From Gammaproteobacteria bacterium (GTDB lineage Bacteria; Pseudomonadota; Gammaproteobacteria; Burkholderiales; Gallionellaceae): a DNA stretch of 41,146 nt. This document shows, in pieces, positions 1-8,859 of this stretch (positions within the stretch are counted from its first letter, which is position 1; each line of letters opens with the position of its first letter). The stretch covers positions 1 to 41,146 of the forward strand of contig JAHJQE010000061.1 in NCBI GenBank assembly GCA_018819205.1. The letters run 5' to 3'. Position numbers and translations under genes: made by a program. A model generated the notes under the pieces. It searched no databases. It was not told where the DNA came from and worked only from the letters and a program-made list of their open reading frames with translations.

Positions 1-197
1 ATATCCGCCAAGCCGCCGATACACGCCAGACTGCGCCTGTCATCGAGATCGGCAATGAGCGGTATCGCGCCGCCTGAGCGCCAGCCGGCAGTTTTTTCCG
101 GATCGCGCAAAAGCGCGTAGAGGCGGTAGTGGTCGCGCAACAAGGGCAGCAAACGCCCAGCGATATCCCCACTTCCGACAAGGAGCAGATTAGTCAT
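1..197 (-). CDS. NAD(P)-binding Rossmann-fold protein, N-terminal part only
   Basis: Partial gene, cut by the left edge; only the first 65 or so residues are visible. It starts MTNLLLVGSGDIAGRLLPLL, a beta strand followed by a glycine-rich G-x-G-x-x-A/G nucleotide-binding turn. That is the usual start of NAD-dependent epimerase/dehydratase and short-chain reductase-like proteins. A negatively charged turn (LIADLDD, around residues 47-53) fits the later strands of a Rossmann fold. Substrate and role cannot be read from this fragment. It diverges from the ferredoxin-reductase gene with a gap of 53 bases. The fold is fairly sure, the function is not. Confidence 0.65.
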   Translation of the reverse strand, partial: MTNLLLVGSGDIAGRLLPLLRDHYRLYALLRDPEKTAGWRSGGAIPLIADLDDRRSLACIGGLAD

Positions 198-218
198 TAC
201 GCGATTATGCGTTAAAAT
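190..218 (+). promoter_or_regulatory. Candidate promoter of the ferredoxin-reductase gene
   Basis: TAAAAT at 213-218 is a reasonable -10 element, and a weak -35-like TTAGTC lies 17 bases upstream at 190-195. Transcription would begin near 225, giving a leader of about 25 bases before the ATG at 251. It overlaps the start of the divergent partial gene. Weak -35, so only tentative. Confidence 0.4.
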
Positions 219-250
219 CGCGCCCTTTCATTCAATCCGGAATCCTCGCC

Positions 251-1270
251 ATGAGTTTCAAGACCACGATACAGCCCAGCCAGCACACTTTCCCCGTTGC
301 GGAAGGCGAGACCATTCTGGAGGCTGCGCTGGAGCATGGTCTGGTGCTGCCTTACAGCTGCCGCAATGGCGCATGCGGCGTGTGCAAGGGCAAGGTGCTG
401 GAAGGCAAGGTCGATTTCGGCGACCATCAGTCTTACGCGCTGACCGACGAAGAGAAGGCCGAGGGTATGGCGCTGTTCTGCTGCGCCAAACCGCTGTCCG
501 ACGTGGTGATAGAGAGTCATGAGGTTACACGCGCACAGGACATCCCGGTGAAGATGCTGCCGTGCCGCGTGGAGAAGATGGAGAAACTGGCCGACGATGT
601 GATGGCGCTCTTCCTCAAGCTACCGGCCAATGAGCGTTTGCAATTCCTTGCCGGTCAATACATCGACATCCTGCAGAAGGACGACAAGCCGCGCAGCTTC
701 TCGCTGGCCAATGCGCCGCACGACGACGGCCTGCTGGAACTGCACGTGCGCTATATTCCCGGCGGCACGTTCACCGAACATGTGTTCAACACCATGAAAG
801 AGCGCGACATCCTGCGCATCAAGGGGCCGTTGGGCACCTTCTTCCTGCACGAGGATTCGGAACGCCCAATCGTATTCGTCGCCAGCGGCACCGGCTTCGC
901 GCCGGTCAAAGCCATCATCGAGCATGCGCTGAAGATCGGTTTCAAGCGCGAGATGCATTTCTACTGGGGTGTGCGTAAAGCCGCCGACCTGTACATGCTG
1001 GACAAGATCCGCGCATGGGAAGCGCAGGGCATCAAGTTCACGGCGGTGGTGTCCGACGAGGCCTGGGAGGGCCGTTGCGGTTTCGTGCATCAGGCGGTGC
1101 TGGAGGATTTCGCCGACCTGTCCGGCTACGATGTGTATGCCTGCGGCGCACCGGTGGTGGTGGAAGCGGCACACACCGACTTCACCGCGCAGCGCGGCCT
1201 GCCGAACTCGGCCTTCTACTCCGACGCGTTCACTTTCGCGCCGAAGAGCCCGACTCCGCCAGCTGCGTAG
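251..1270 (+). CDS. 2Fe-2S ferredoxin / flavin reductase fusion (CDP-6-deoxy-delta-3,4-glucoseen reductase-like)
   Basis: A 339-residue electron-transfer protein. The N-terminal plant-type ferredoxin domain (about residues 1-95) carries the [2Fe-2S] pattern C-x4-C-x2-C (CRNGACGVC, near residues 37-45) and a later cysteine in ALFCCAKP. An FAD-binding barrel follows with RSFSLANAP, then an NAD(P)-binding domain with FVASGTGFAPVKA. The same order occurs in AscD/RfbI-type CDP-6-deoxy-glucoseen reductases and in oxygenase reductases. Betaproteobacterial homologues usually stand alone and their electron acceptor is unknown. No sugar-biosynthesis genes lie nearby, so a role in deoxysugar synthesis is not supported here. 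Its 3' end overlaps the convergent hemY gene by 41 bases. Confidence 0.85.
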   Translation: MSFKTTIQPSQHTFPVAEGETILEAALEHGLVLPYSCRNGACGVCKGKVLEGKVDFGDHQSYALTDEEKAEGMALFCCAKPLSDVVIESHEVTRAQDIPVKMLPCRVEKMEKLADDVMALFLKLPANERLQFLAGQYIDILQKDDKPRSFSLANAPHDDGLLELHVRYIPGGTFTEHVFNTMKERDILRIKGPLGTFFLHEDSERPIVFVASGTGFAPVKAIIEHALKIGFKREMHFYWGVRKAADLYMLDKIRAWEAQGIKFTAVVSDEAWEGRCGFVHQAVLEDFADLSGYDVYACGAPVVVEAAHTDFTAQRGLPNSAFYSDAFTFAPKSPTPPAA

Positions 1271-2423
1271 CAAGCTGGTAGTACTTGAAGGCGTCATCCG
1301 GCTTTTGCTGTTTCTCCGCCAGATGCGCCAGCGCGGTGTAGGCGTCGCGGCTGGGTTGCAGGCTGATGCTGGCATCCAGATAGCTCTGCGCCTTGCCCCA
1401 TAGCTCCTGATGCAGACACAGCTTGCCCAGTGTCAGCATCAGGCCGGCGTCGTCGTGATGCGCCTTCAGCCATTCTTCGGCCTGTTCGATCTGCGCCACT
1501 ACGCTGCCTTCCCGGCAATCGCCGTACATCACGACCAGCCCGCTATCCCATTCGGCATCTAGCGTCTCGGCCAGCAGTTTCCGGGACATCGCACACTCCC
1601 CTAGTCGCATGAAGATGCGCGCCGCCTCGGCAGCGATGCGCGGCAGATGCTTGAACTCGTTCGGCATGCTCTTCCACACCGCGCGCAGCGATTTGCTGTC
1701 ATCCGCGCAGGCGCGCAGTTTCTCCAGCCAGGCCTGCTGCCGCATCTGCTCGGCCATGGTGCGATGCGAGTCGTTGCGCTTTTCGAGCTGATTAGCCACT
1801 TCCAGCACGGCATCCCAGTTGCGCGCCTGCTGTTGCGCTTTCAGTTCCAGCGTCAGCGCGCCCACGTGCTTGCGTTGCGCATAGCCCGGCAATGCCTTCA
1901 GCGCACCAAGCGCTTTCTGCGGCTGGCGCTGCTCCAGATCGAACTGCGCCTGCGCCATCAGACGCAATGTCTCGTCGCCGGGCGTCTTGCCTTTTGCGGA
2001 TCGCAGGTGCGCATCCCGCTTGTCGAATTGGCGCAACTCGTTCGCGGCGCGCGCTGCCAGAATGGCGTTGAGCGCGGTGCTCTCCCCGAGCGCTATCGCG
2101 CGTTCAGCCTCCTTTTCCGCCACGGCGAAACGCCCCTCGAAATAAGCCGTCAACGCGGAAAGCATGGCCTCACGCCCCTTCTTCTGCGCGCGATCTGCAC
2201 GGAAGCGCCGCACAAAGTCCGGCAAGGTCAGTGCCCCCAGCAGCAGGCGTAACAACATATATCCCCCCGCCAATAGCGCCAGTTGCGCCAGGATGTACAG
2301 GGTGAGCGAAAGCTCTATGCGCCAGGGTGGATAGACCAGCAGTACGTAGCCGGGATTGCGGGCGAACACGGCGAATCCGGCCGCAACGGCGAACAAGGCC
2401 AGCAACCAGAACAGGAATCTCAT
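1230..2423 (-). CDS. hemY: HemY protein, membrane-anchored TPR protein of the heme operon
   Basis: A 397-residue protein of the proteobacterial HemY family. This is not the Bacillus protoporphyrinogen oxidase of the same name. Two hydrophobic segments near the N-terminus (about residues 1-20 and 40-62) anchor it in the inner membrane. The rest is helical and TPR-like, with alanine- and leucine-rich pairs of helices up to LATQLAESGSSARK. The family is linked to late heme synthesis by its operon, with no proven enzymatic activity. The start ATG overlaps the hemX stop as ATGA (2420-2423), so the two are translationally coupled. It is the last gene of a hemC-hemD-hemX-hemY operon. Confidence 0.9.
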   Translation of the reverse strand: MRFLFWLLALFAVAAGFAVFARNPGYVLLVYPPWRIELSLTLYILAQLALLAGGYMLLRLLLGALTLPDFVRRFRADRAQKKGREAMLSALTAYFEGRFAVAEKEAERAIALGESTALNAILAARAANELRQFDKRDAHLRSAKGKTPGDETLRLMAQAQFDLEQRQPQKALGALKALPGYAQRKHVGALTLELKAQQQARNWDAVLEVANQLEKRNDSHRTMAEQMRQQAWLEKLRACADDSKSLRAVWKSMPNEFKHLPRIAAEAARIFMRLGECAMSRKLLAETLDAEWDSGLVVMYGDCREGSVVAQIEQAEEWLKAHHDDAGLMLTLGKLCLHQELWGKAQSYLDASISLQPSRDAYTALAHLAEKQQKPDDAFKYYQLATQLAESGSSARK

Positions 2424-3505
2424 TTTGCGCTCCGCTCCTGCGCAGCGCGATAATTACGCACGGCATCCAGCGTGGGACTGATATCCGGCAAGTCGACAGC
2501 GATGGCGGCGGCAGCCAACTTCTCCACCCCTTGCAGTGCTTGTTGCGTATCGCGTGCGGTGTTGTCGCAATAGCGATTCAGCCATGCCTGCACGGTCTTG
2601 AGCTCGCGACGGAAACCAGTCTGATCGTGTGTCAACAAAGCCAGCTTCGCCGTGAGCAAGCGCAGTTTCACGTTCTCGCGCAGGAAGAAGGATTGTTCGG
2701 GCGACAACAGCGGCAGTTCTTGTTGATGGGTATCTTCGATGCGTATCAGTTGACGCAACTCTTGCCACAATTCATGCCAGAAACGCTGCCATATATTCCC
2801 ATCCGCAGTTTCGGCAGCGGCGACTCTGGCACGGGAAGGCGGCCGAACATCCTGCGCCAGCGGCAATTTGTCCACCGCGGCGATGAGACCTTCGATCTGT
2901 TTGCCCAATTCCGGCAGATCGACTTCAGGCAGCGCACGCAAATGCTCGATGTCGCGAGCGATGCGCTTGCGCAGCTCAGCCAGCCCGGGTCTGTCCACTC
3001 GCTGCAAGCGACTGTCTGCATTCTGCAGGGCGATCAACGCCGCCTTGACGTTGGCGGACAGGTGTAATTGCTGATCCGCCACCAGCAGCACCTGTTCGAC
3101 ATCTGCCAACACACCGACGTCACGATTGCTGGAAATGTCCTGGTACAGCGCATCAAGTATCGCTCGCTGTGCCTGTGTCTCGGCAAAACGATTCTCCAGC
3201 AGGCTCAGTTTTCCGCCCAGGTCACGCACCTGCTCCTGAGTCTGCGCCAGCAAGGTCTGATTCGCCTGGTTGCTGCCCGCAACTTCGGTCAACCGCTGCG
3301 CCACAGTCTCCTGCAACTGATTGATGCGGTTATGTGCATCCAGCCATTGCCAGATGAAGATCACTACCAGCACCACCAGCGTGAGCTGGGTGAGCGACAT
3401 GCGCGATACCACCGAGGCCACGCGACTTTCGGGTGCAGCGCGAGGAGCCTCGACCACCTTATCTGGCGCGGTCGCTGTAGTATCGGAGGGTTTCTCTTCG
3501 TTCAT
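2420..3505 (-). CDS. hemX: HemX-like protein (uroporphyrinogen-III C-methyltransferase-like membrane protein)
   Basis: A 361-residue protein with a polar, low-complexity N-terminus of about 35 residues and one transmembrane helix (LTLVVLVVIFIWQWL, near residues 40-55). A long coiled-coil-like region rich in Q, L and E follows, then an alpha-helical C-terminal domain. HemX proteins are often annotated as uroporphyrinogen methyltransferases. No SAM-binding glycine motif is visible here, so a structural or regulatory role at the membrane is more likely. It sits seven bases downstream of hemD and overlaps hemY by four. Confidence 0.88.
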   Translation of the reverse strand: MNEEKPSDTTATAPDKVVEAPRAAPESRVASVVSRMSLTQLTLVVLVVIFIWQWLDAHNRINQLQETVAQRLTEVAGSNQANQTLLAQTQEQVRDLGGKLSLLENRFAETQAQRAILDALYQDISSNRDVGVLADVEQVLLVADQQLHLSANVKAALIALQNADSRLQRVDRPGLAELRKRIARDIEHLRALPEVDLPELGKQIEGLIAAVDKLPLAQDVRPPSRARVAAAETADGNIWQRFWHELWQELRQLIRIEDTHQQELPLLSPEQSFFLRENVKLRLLTAKLALLTHDQTGFRRELKTVQAWLNRYCDNTARDTQQALQGVEKLAAAAIAVDLPDISPTLDAVRNYRAAQERSAK

Positions 3506-3512
3506 GCTTCGC

Positions 3513-4271
3513 TCACTTTCTGTGCCGTGCGGCCCATGCTACCAAACCCGCGCACATCCCGTCATCTCCGGCAGCCGTGGTGACCACGTGCTGCCAGCCC
3601 TGCGAATGTGCGAGTTCAGCGATACGCGGATGTGCAACGCACAACATCGTGGTTCGGGCCAAGGTGGCTGCGGTCTCGCCCAGCCCCTGCCGCATGTGCA
3701 TCAGCGCTTCGCTGCTGGTCACGGTGATGACATCGGGCCGCGCGGCCAACCATGCCGCCGCATCCAGTGCGGGCTTGCTGCGCTGATAGCAGGTCACATA
3801 TTCGACCTGCGCACCGCGCGACGCAAGCGTCTCACCCAGCAGTTCTCGCCCACCGTCTCCGCGCAGGATGGCGATATGCCAGCCGCTGACTTGCAGCAAC
3901 TCGGGCAAGGCCAGCAATCCCTCGCTATCGAAACGCGCGGTCGGTGCGATCACGTGCAGCACATGCTGTTCGTGCAAGGCTCTGGCTGTGCCTAGTCCGA
4001 CGGCAGCGACACGTACTTGCTCCGGAACATGCTGCAGGGCGGCCATACCGTAGCGCACTGCATTCGGGCTGATAAAGATGAGAAGTTGACAGGCGGCAGC
4101 GTGTCGTACGAAAGCTTGCAATGCAGCCTGGTCTGCTGCCGGAGCGACCTCCAGCAGCGGCAGCATGACAGGGTTGGCGCCAAGAGTCTGCAGGCTTGCA
4201 GCCAGCCCTTCCGCCTGGTCACGCGGACGCGTGACCACGATGTTCAATCCGGCAAGTGGCCTGTCAGTCAT
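3513..4271 (-). CDS. hemD: Uroporphyrinogen-III synthase
   Basis: A 252-residue protein of normal length for HemD, which closes and inverts ring D of hydroxymethylbilane to give uroporphyrinogen III. The N-terminus ([20 protein letters not shown]) is typical: a strand and then the RP of the first lobe. Later segments [10 protein letters not shown] and [11 protein letters not shown] are the conserved serine/threonine regions lining the cleft. The family is weakly conserved overall, so position between hemC and hemX strengthens the call. Its start overlaps the end of hemC by eight bases. Confidence 0.93.
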   Translation of the reverse strand: MTDRPLAGLNIVVTRPRDQAEGLAASLQTLGANPVMLPLLEVAPAADQAALQAFVRHAAACQLLIFISPNAVRYGMAALQHVPEQVRVAAVGLGTARALHEQHVLHVIAPTARFDSEGLLALPELLQVSGWHIAILRGDGGRELLGETLASRGAQVEYVTCYQRSKPALDAAAWLAARPDVITVTSSEALMHMRQGLGETAATLARTTMLCVAHPRIAELAHSQGWQHVVTTAAGDDGMCAGLVAWAARHRK

Positions 4272-5208
4272 TCAGTGCGGCAAGGATCTCGCCGGCACCC
4301 TGCTTGAGCAGGTCCTGCGCTATGAGATCCCCCAACGCTTCTGGCTGGGCGATGTCGCCGATGTGTTCTGCGCGCAACAGTCGTGAACCGTCGGGCGTGG
4401 CAACGAAGCCTCGCATGCGCAGTTTGCCGTTCTGTACTTCTGCAAAACCACCCAGCGGCACCTGGCAGCTGCCGGCCAGTGCCCTGCTCATGGCGCGCTC
4501 GGCCAATACACAGGCGGCCGTATCGGCGTGATGCAACGGTGCCAGTACAGCCTCCAGATCGGGACGGCCGGCACGTGTTTCGATGCCCAGTGCGCCCTGT
4601 CCCACAGCTGGCAGACTGTCGTCACTGGATATCTCGTTGCGGATGCGCTCGCCCAGCCCCAAGCGCTTCAGGCCGGCAGCTGCCAGGATGATGGCGGCAT
4701 ACTGGCCTTCGTCCAGCTTGCGCAGACGGGTCTGCACGTTACCGCGCAGGGGTTCGATCTTCAGGTGCGGGTAGCGTGCGCGCAGCTGGCTTTCGCGGCG
4801 CAGGCTGGAGGTACCGACCACGCTGCCGGCCGGCAAGGATTGCAGGCTGTCGAAATCGTTGGAAACAAATGCATCGCGCGGATCTTCGCGTTCACCGATA
4901 CAGGCCAGCGTGAAGCCTTCCGGCAGATTCATCGGCACATCCTTCAGGGAATGCACCGCGATATCGGCACTGCCGTTCTCCAGCGCCGTCTCCAGTTCCT
5001 TTACAAACAATCCCTTGCCGCCGATCTTGGACAAGGTGACGTTCAAAATCTGGTCGCCCTGAGTGGTCATACCGAGAATTTCAACTTCGGTTTGCGGGTA
5101 TAATGCGCGCAGTCTGTCCCGTATGTGTTCTGCCTGCCACATAGCCAGCGCGCTTTCGCGCGAGGCGATCACCAGACGGGATGGAGGAGTGAACGTAGCC
5201 TGAATCAT
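4264..5208 (-). CDS. hemC: Porphobilinogen deaminase (hydroxymethylbilane synthase)
   Basis: A 314-residue enzyme that joins four porphobilinogen units into hydroxymethylbilane. It has the substrate-binding N-terminus ([14 protein letters not shown]), the SLKDVP segment, the GTSSLRR arginine motif, QGALGIETR, and near residue 245 the cofactor cysteine in [11 protein letters not shown] that holds the dipyrromethane primer. I chose the ATG at 5206-5208 because AAGGA lies six bases before it; an in-frame ATG at 5221-5223 would add five residues without a good ribosome site. It leads the hemCDXY operon and diverges from ppc. Confidence 0.96.
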   Translation of the reverse strand: MIQATFTPPSRLVIASRESALAMWQAEHIRDRLRALYPQTEVEILGMTTQGDQILNVTLSKIGGKGLFVKELETALENGSADIAVHSLKDVPMNLPEGFTLACIGEREDPRDAFVSNDFDSLQSLPAGSVVGTSSLRRESQLRARYPHLKIEPLRGNVQTRLRKLDEGQYAAIILAAAGLKRLGLGERIRNEISSDDSLPAVGQGALGIETRAGRPDLEAVLAPLHHADTAACVLAERAMSRALAGSCQVPLGGFAEVQNGKLRMRGFVATPDGSRLLRAEHIGDIAQPEALGDLIAQDLLKQGAGEILAALND

Positions 5209-5238
5209 TGGTTTTCCTTGCATTTATTTAGTTCATGA

Positions 5239-5268
5239 GCGCGGCGCATTCTATCAGGAGCGCCGCGC
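5239..5268 (-). promoter_or_regulatory. Candidate hemC promoter inside an inverted repeat
   Basis: On the minus strand TAGAAT (5248-5253) is a good -10 element for hemC, about 40 bases before its ATG. It lies in the loop between two perfect 9-base arms, GCGCGGCGC (5239-5247) and GCGCCGCGC (5260-5268). On the plus strand the right arm is followed by TTTT, so the same palindrome could form a hairpin in a ppc leader if ppc starts upstream of it. No clear -35 is visible. Confidence 0.45.
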
Positions 5269-5291
5269 TTTTGCGCCGACGACATTAAAAG

Positions 5292-8063
5292 ATGAAGACA
5301 AACTTGATCGCAGCACCCACCAATATCTCCAGCAAAGACGCACCTTTGCGCGAAGATATCCGCTTACTCGGACGCGTGCTCGGCGACACCCTGCGCGAAC
5401 AGGAAGGGGAAAAGACTTACGAGTTGATCGAGAGTATCCGCCGCGCAGCTGTGCAATTCCGCAAGACGCAGGATGAGCGCGACGGCGAGAAGCTGGAGCA
5501 GATGCTGGATGCGCTCTCCCCGGTCGATACACTGCTGGTGGTCCGAGCCTTCAGTTATTTCTCGCAACTGTCCAACATCGCGGAAGACCTGCACCACAAC
5601 CGCCGCCGTCGCGCGCACCAGAAAGCGGGTTCCCGACCGCAGGAAGGCAGCCTGCAACTGGTATTGAATCACGCCCACGAGCAGAGGCTGGATGCGGACG
5701 CCGTGCGAGCCTTCTTCGACAAGGCACTGATCTCGCCGGTACTGACCGCCCACCCCACCGAGGTGCAGCGCAAGAGCATCCTGAATTGCCAACTCGTCAT
5801 CTCCAAATTGCTGGCTGAACGTGACCGCCTGGATATGACACCGGAAGAGTTGGACGAGAACGAAGAGACCCTGCACCGTTTCGTGCTCATCCTGTGGAGC
5901 ACGCGCATGCTGCGCACCACCAAGCTGAAGGTCGAGGACGAGGTCAACAACGGCCTGTCGTTCTACGATTACACCTTCCTGCGTGAGATACCCAAGCTGT
6001 ACGGCAACATGGAGAAACAGCTGGAAAAGAGCTTCGGCCAGCGCTTCGATCTGCCACCCTTCCTGCGCGTGGGCAGCTGGATCGGCGGCGACCGCGACGG
6101 CAATCCCTTCGTCACCCACGAGGTGATGCTGGATGCCGCACAACGTCATTCCGCCACGGCGCTCGAATATTATCTGTCCGAAACCAATCTGCTGAGCGCT
6201 CGCCTGAGCCTCTCCGACCGACTGGTCGACATCAGCCCGGAGCTGAAAGCTTTCGCCGAACAATCACCGGACAAAGCCGAGAGCCGGGAGGACGAGCCTT
6301 ATCGGCGCGCACTGCTAGCTATCTATGCGCGATTGGTCGCCACCACTGAACAAATGGGGCATCGCGTACACCATCTGCATCCTGTCGCCAAGACAGTGAA
6401 ACCTTACGCCGATGCGGAGGAATTCATCACCGAACTCGACATCGTCATCCAGTCGCTGGAACGGCATGGTGCTTTCTACCTGTCACGCGGACGCATGGGC
6501 GAGCTGCGCCGCGCCGCCGAAGTATTCGGCTTCCATCTGGCACCGCTGGATATGCGTCAGCACAGCGGCGTGCATGAACAGGTCGTGAACGAATTACTGG
6601 CCGCTGCCGGCGTGCCGGATTACGCACAGCAGGATGAAGCCACGCGTCGCACCAGCCTGCTCGCTGCCTTGCAGGCTGGCAAGCTGCTTTCCCCAGAACT
6701 CGACGGCTTCTCGCCCACCGTACGCGGCGAACTGCAACTGATGCTCGCCGCGGCCGATATCCATCGCCGTTTCGGCCACAATGCCTTGCCTAACTACATC
6801 ATCTCCAAGGCGGACGCAGTGAGCGACGTACTGGAAGTCGCGCTGATGCTGCAACAGAGTGGACTGTTGAAAGAAGACAATCTGCAGATCAACATCATCC
6901 CGCTATTCGAGACCATCGACGACCTGCGCGGTGGCGGTGCCATCATGGACGCGCTGTTCTCGCTGCCCTGGTATCGCGAACTGCTCAAGCAGAGCCGCAA
7001 CAACACCCAGGAAGTCATGCTGGGTTACTCAGACAGCAACAAGGACGGCGGCTACCTGACGGCAAACTGGGAACTTTACAAAGCCGAACTGGAACTGGTT
7101 GAGGTGTTCAACAAGCACGGCGTCGAGTTGCGCCTGTTCCACGGGCGTGGCGGCACTGTCGGACGAGGCGGCGGCCCCAGCTATCAGGCCATCCTGGCGC
7201 AGCCGCCGGGCAGCGTGAACGCGCAGATCCGCATCACCGAGCAGGGCGAGGTCATCTCCAGCAAATATTCCGACCCCGAGATCGGCCGTCGCAATCTGGA
7301 GATCCTGGTGGCCGCGACCATGGAAGCCACGCTGATGGACTATCCGCACAATGCGGACGGCAACCCTGAGTTCATGCGCATCATGGAATCCATGAGCCTG
7401 GATGCCATCGCCGCCTATCGCAAACTGGTATATGAGACACCAGGATTCACCGAGTTCTTCTTTGCCGCCACGCCTATCCGCGAGATCGCCGAACTCAACA
7501 TCGGTAGCCGCCCTTCTTCGCGCAAGGCGATGGATCGCATCGAAGACCTGCGCGCCATCCCTTGGGTGTTCAGCTGGGGACTGACACGCATGTTGTTGCC
7601 GGGCTGGTTCGGTTTCGGCAGCGCAGTCAAGAAGTTCATCGAACGCGAAGGACAGGCCGGTCTCGATCAGCTGCGCGCCATGAACAAGGATTGGGCGTTC
7701 TTCCGCGGTCTGCTGTCCAACATGGACATGGTGCTCTCCAAGACCGACATGGGCATCGCATCACGCTATGCCGAGCTGGTGCCGGACGAGGTGCTGCGCG
7801 ACAAGATATTCTCCATGATCGAGCGCGAGTGGCAGGACACGGTGGACATGCTGCTCAAGATCACCGGCGCATCCCATCTGCTGGAGGACAATCCGACCTT
7901 CGCCCGCAGTCTGACCACGCGCACGCCTTATATCGACCCGCTCAATCACTTGCAGGTATCGTTGCTGCATCGTCACCGCAACGGAGACAACGAAGAGAAG
8001 GTGAAGCGCGCCATCCATCTCACCATCAATGGCATCGCTGCCGGACTGCGCAATAGCGGTTAA
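5292..8063 (+). CDS. ppc: Phosphoenolpyruvate carboxylase
   Basis: A 923-residue enzyme of full length, adding bicarbonate to PEP to give oxaloacetate, an anaplerotic step in the cytoplasm. Visible motifs are VLTAHPTEVQRKS with the catalytic histidine (about residue 154), GGDRDGNPFVT, GYSDSNKDGGY (about 577), and the glycine-rich PEP-binding loop FHGRGGTVGRGGGP (about 616). The C-terminus ends in NSG, where many homologues end in NTG; the final glycine needed for activity is kept. It runs opposite to hemC with an 83-base intergenic gap and no strong Shine-Dalgarno site. A terminator follows directly. Confidence 0.97.
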   Translation: MKTNLIAAPTNISSKDAPLREDIRLLGRVLGDTLREQEGEKTYELIESIRRAAVQFRKTQDERDGEKLEQMLDALSPVDTLLVVRAFSYFSQLSNIAEDLHHNRRRRAHQKAGSRPQEGSLQLVLNHAHEQRLDADAVRAFFDKALISPVLTAHPTEVQRKSILNCQLVISKLLAERDRLDMTPEELDENEETLHRFVLILWSTRMLRTTKLKVEDEVNNGLSFYDYTFLREIPKLYGNMEKQLEKSFGQRFDLPPFLRVGSWIGGDRDGNPFVTHEVMLDAAQRHSATALEYYLSETNLLSARLSLSDRLVDISPELKAFAEQSPDKAESREDEPYRRALLAIYARLVATTEQMGHRVHHLHPVAKTVKPYADAEEFITELDIVIQSLERHGAFYLSRGRMGELRRAAEVFGFHLAPLDMRQHSGVHEQVVNELLAAAGVPDYAQQDEATRRTSLLAALQAGKLLSPELDGFSPTVRGELQLMLAAADIHRRFGHNALPNYIISKADAVSDVLEVALMLQQSGLLKEDNLQINIIPLFETIDDLRGGGAIMDALFSLPWYRELLKQSRNNTQEVMLGYSDSNKDGGYLTANWELYKAELELVEVFNKHGVELRLFHGRGGTVGRGGGPSYQAILAQPPGSVNAQIRITEQGEVISSKYSDPEIGRRNLEILVAATMEATLMDYPHNADGNPEFMRIMESMSLDAIAAYRKLVYETPGFTEFFFAATPIREIAELNIGSRPSSRKAMDRIEDLRAIPWVFSWGLTRMLLPGWFGFGSAVKKFIEREGQAGLDQLRAMNKDWAFFRGLLSNMDMVLSKTDMGIASRYAELVPDEVLRDKIFSMIEREWQDTVDMLLKITGASHLLEDNPTFARSLTTRTPYIDPLNHLQVSLLHRHRNGDNEEKVKRAIHLTINGIAAGLRNSG

Positions 8064-8069
8064 AAACAA

Positions 8070-8096
8070 CAAAGCCCGCATAGCGGGCTTTGTCTT
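8070..8096. terminator. Intrinsic, probably bidirectional terminator between ppc and the receptor-like gene
   Basis: A perfect 10-base stem (CAAAGCCCGC at 8070-8079, GCGGGCTTTG at 8083-8092) with a three-base loop starts six bases after the ppc stop. It is followed by TCTTTC on the plus strand and TTGTTTTT on the minus strand, so it can end both ppc and the leftward operon that stops at 8115. Confidence 0.85.
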
Positions 8097-8114
8097 TCTG
8101 CTCGGCGAGCTTAC

Positions 8115-8744
8115 CTAGAACTTCGCCCGCCACACGACAACCAGTACCATCAGGATCAATGCCATCAGACTCTGCTCGATCTGATTGCGCACCTTGGCGA
8201 TCATGCGTCCGTTGATGAGTTCTTTTTCATGCTGCATCTCGTCATCAGCGGCTTGCAGAATCTCCAATAGCGGACGGTCTATGCCCCGCACTTCCGCATC
8301 CGCCTTGCGCGGATCGTAGCCGTTCTGTGCGAACAGAACCTTGTCCTTCCTGTACTGCTCATAGTTCTCCTTGTGCGCATCGATGAACGACTGCAGCTTT
8401 ACGTTGACCGCCCTGACGTCAGTCTGTTTGAGGCCGGCCTCAGCTGCCTCGGCGACCTTGCGATATTGCTGTTCATAGGTACGCCAGTTCTTGTCCAGAC
8501 TGCTGCGGTCGGTGCTGCGCAATAGCAGATTCTTCCATTCCTGCACTTCCAGCTTGTAATCCGTTTGCACGTTATGCGCCACGGCATAGGGATCAGTGGT
8601 GGAATTCAAACTGCGCTCCAGTTCGTCGATACTGGTCCAGATCAGGTAGAACCACACCAAGAACGCCGCGGTCAATCCCAGTTTGGCCAGCGTTCCCCAC
8701 GAAAATATCGAACGTCGACGGGTTTCAAATTCGGTGGATACCAT
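8115..8744 (-). CDS. Membrane protein resembling an isolated chemoreceptor sensor domain (copy 2)
   Basis: A 209-residue protein with an N-terminal membrane helix (TLAKLGLTAAFLVWFYLIW, about residues 18-36), a helical, probably periplasmic domain of about 145 residues, and a C-terminal helix (SLMALILMVLVVVW) that ends four residues before the stop. The first ectodomain helix carries LEVQEWKNLLLRSTD. The EWKN-x-LLR pattern is typical of ligand-binding regions of many proteobacterial methyl-accepting chemotaxis proteins. HAMP and cytoplasmic signalling domains are absent. The ATG at 8742-8744 is preceded by AGAGGAAG; a longer open frame upstream has no such site. It is paralogous to the next gene upstream. 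Ligand and partner are unknown. Confidence 0.72.
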   Translation of the reverse strand: MVSTEFETRRRSIFSWGTLAKLGLTAAFLVWFYLIWTSIDELERSLNSTTDPYAVAHNVQTDYKLEVQEWKNLLLRSTDRSSLDKNWRTYEQQYRKVAEAAEAGLKQTDVRAVNVKLQSFIDAHKENYEQYRKDKVLFAQNGYDPRKADAEVRGIDRPLLEILQAADDEMQHEKELINGRMIAKVRNQIEQSLMALILMVLVVVWRAKF

Positions 8745-8859
8745 TAGTCTCTTCCTCTGGATATTTTTGCAGTGCAATTGAATTATCGCGCCGATTGGAC
8801 AGAAAAGTCCCCGAAAGTTCCCAATATGGCACGATGTCCACGCCCGGATACCTGACCGA

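Noticed and set aside
620-1375. Long minus-strand frame opposite the ferredoxin-reductase gene.
   Set aside because: Mirror frame of a well-supported gene, with composition typical of antisense reading and no domain.
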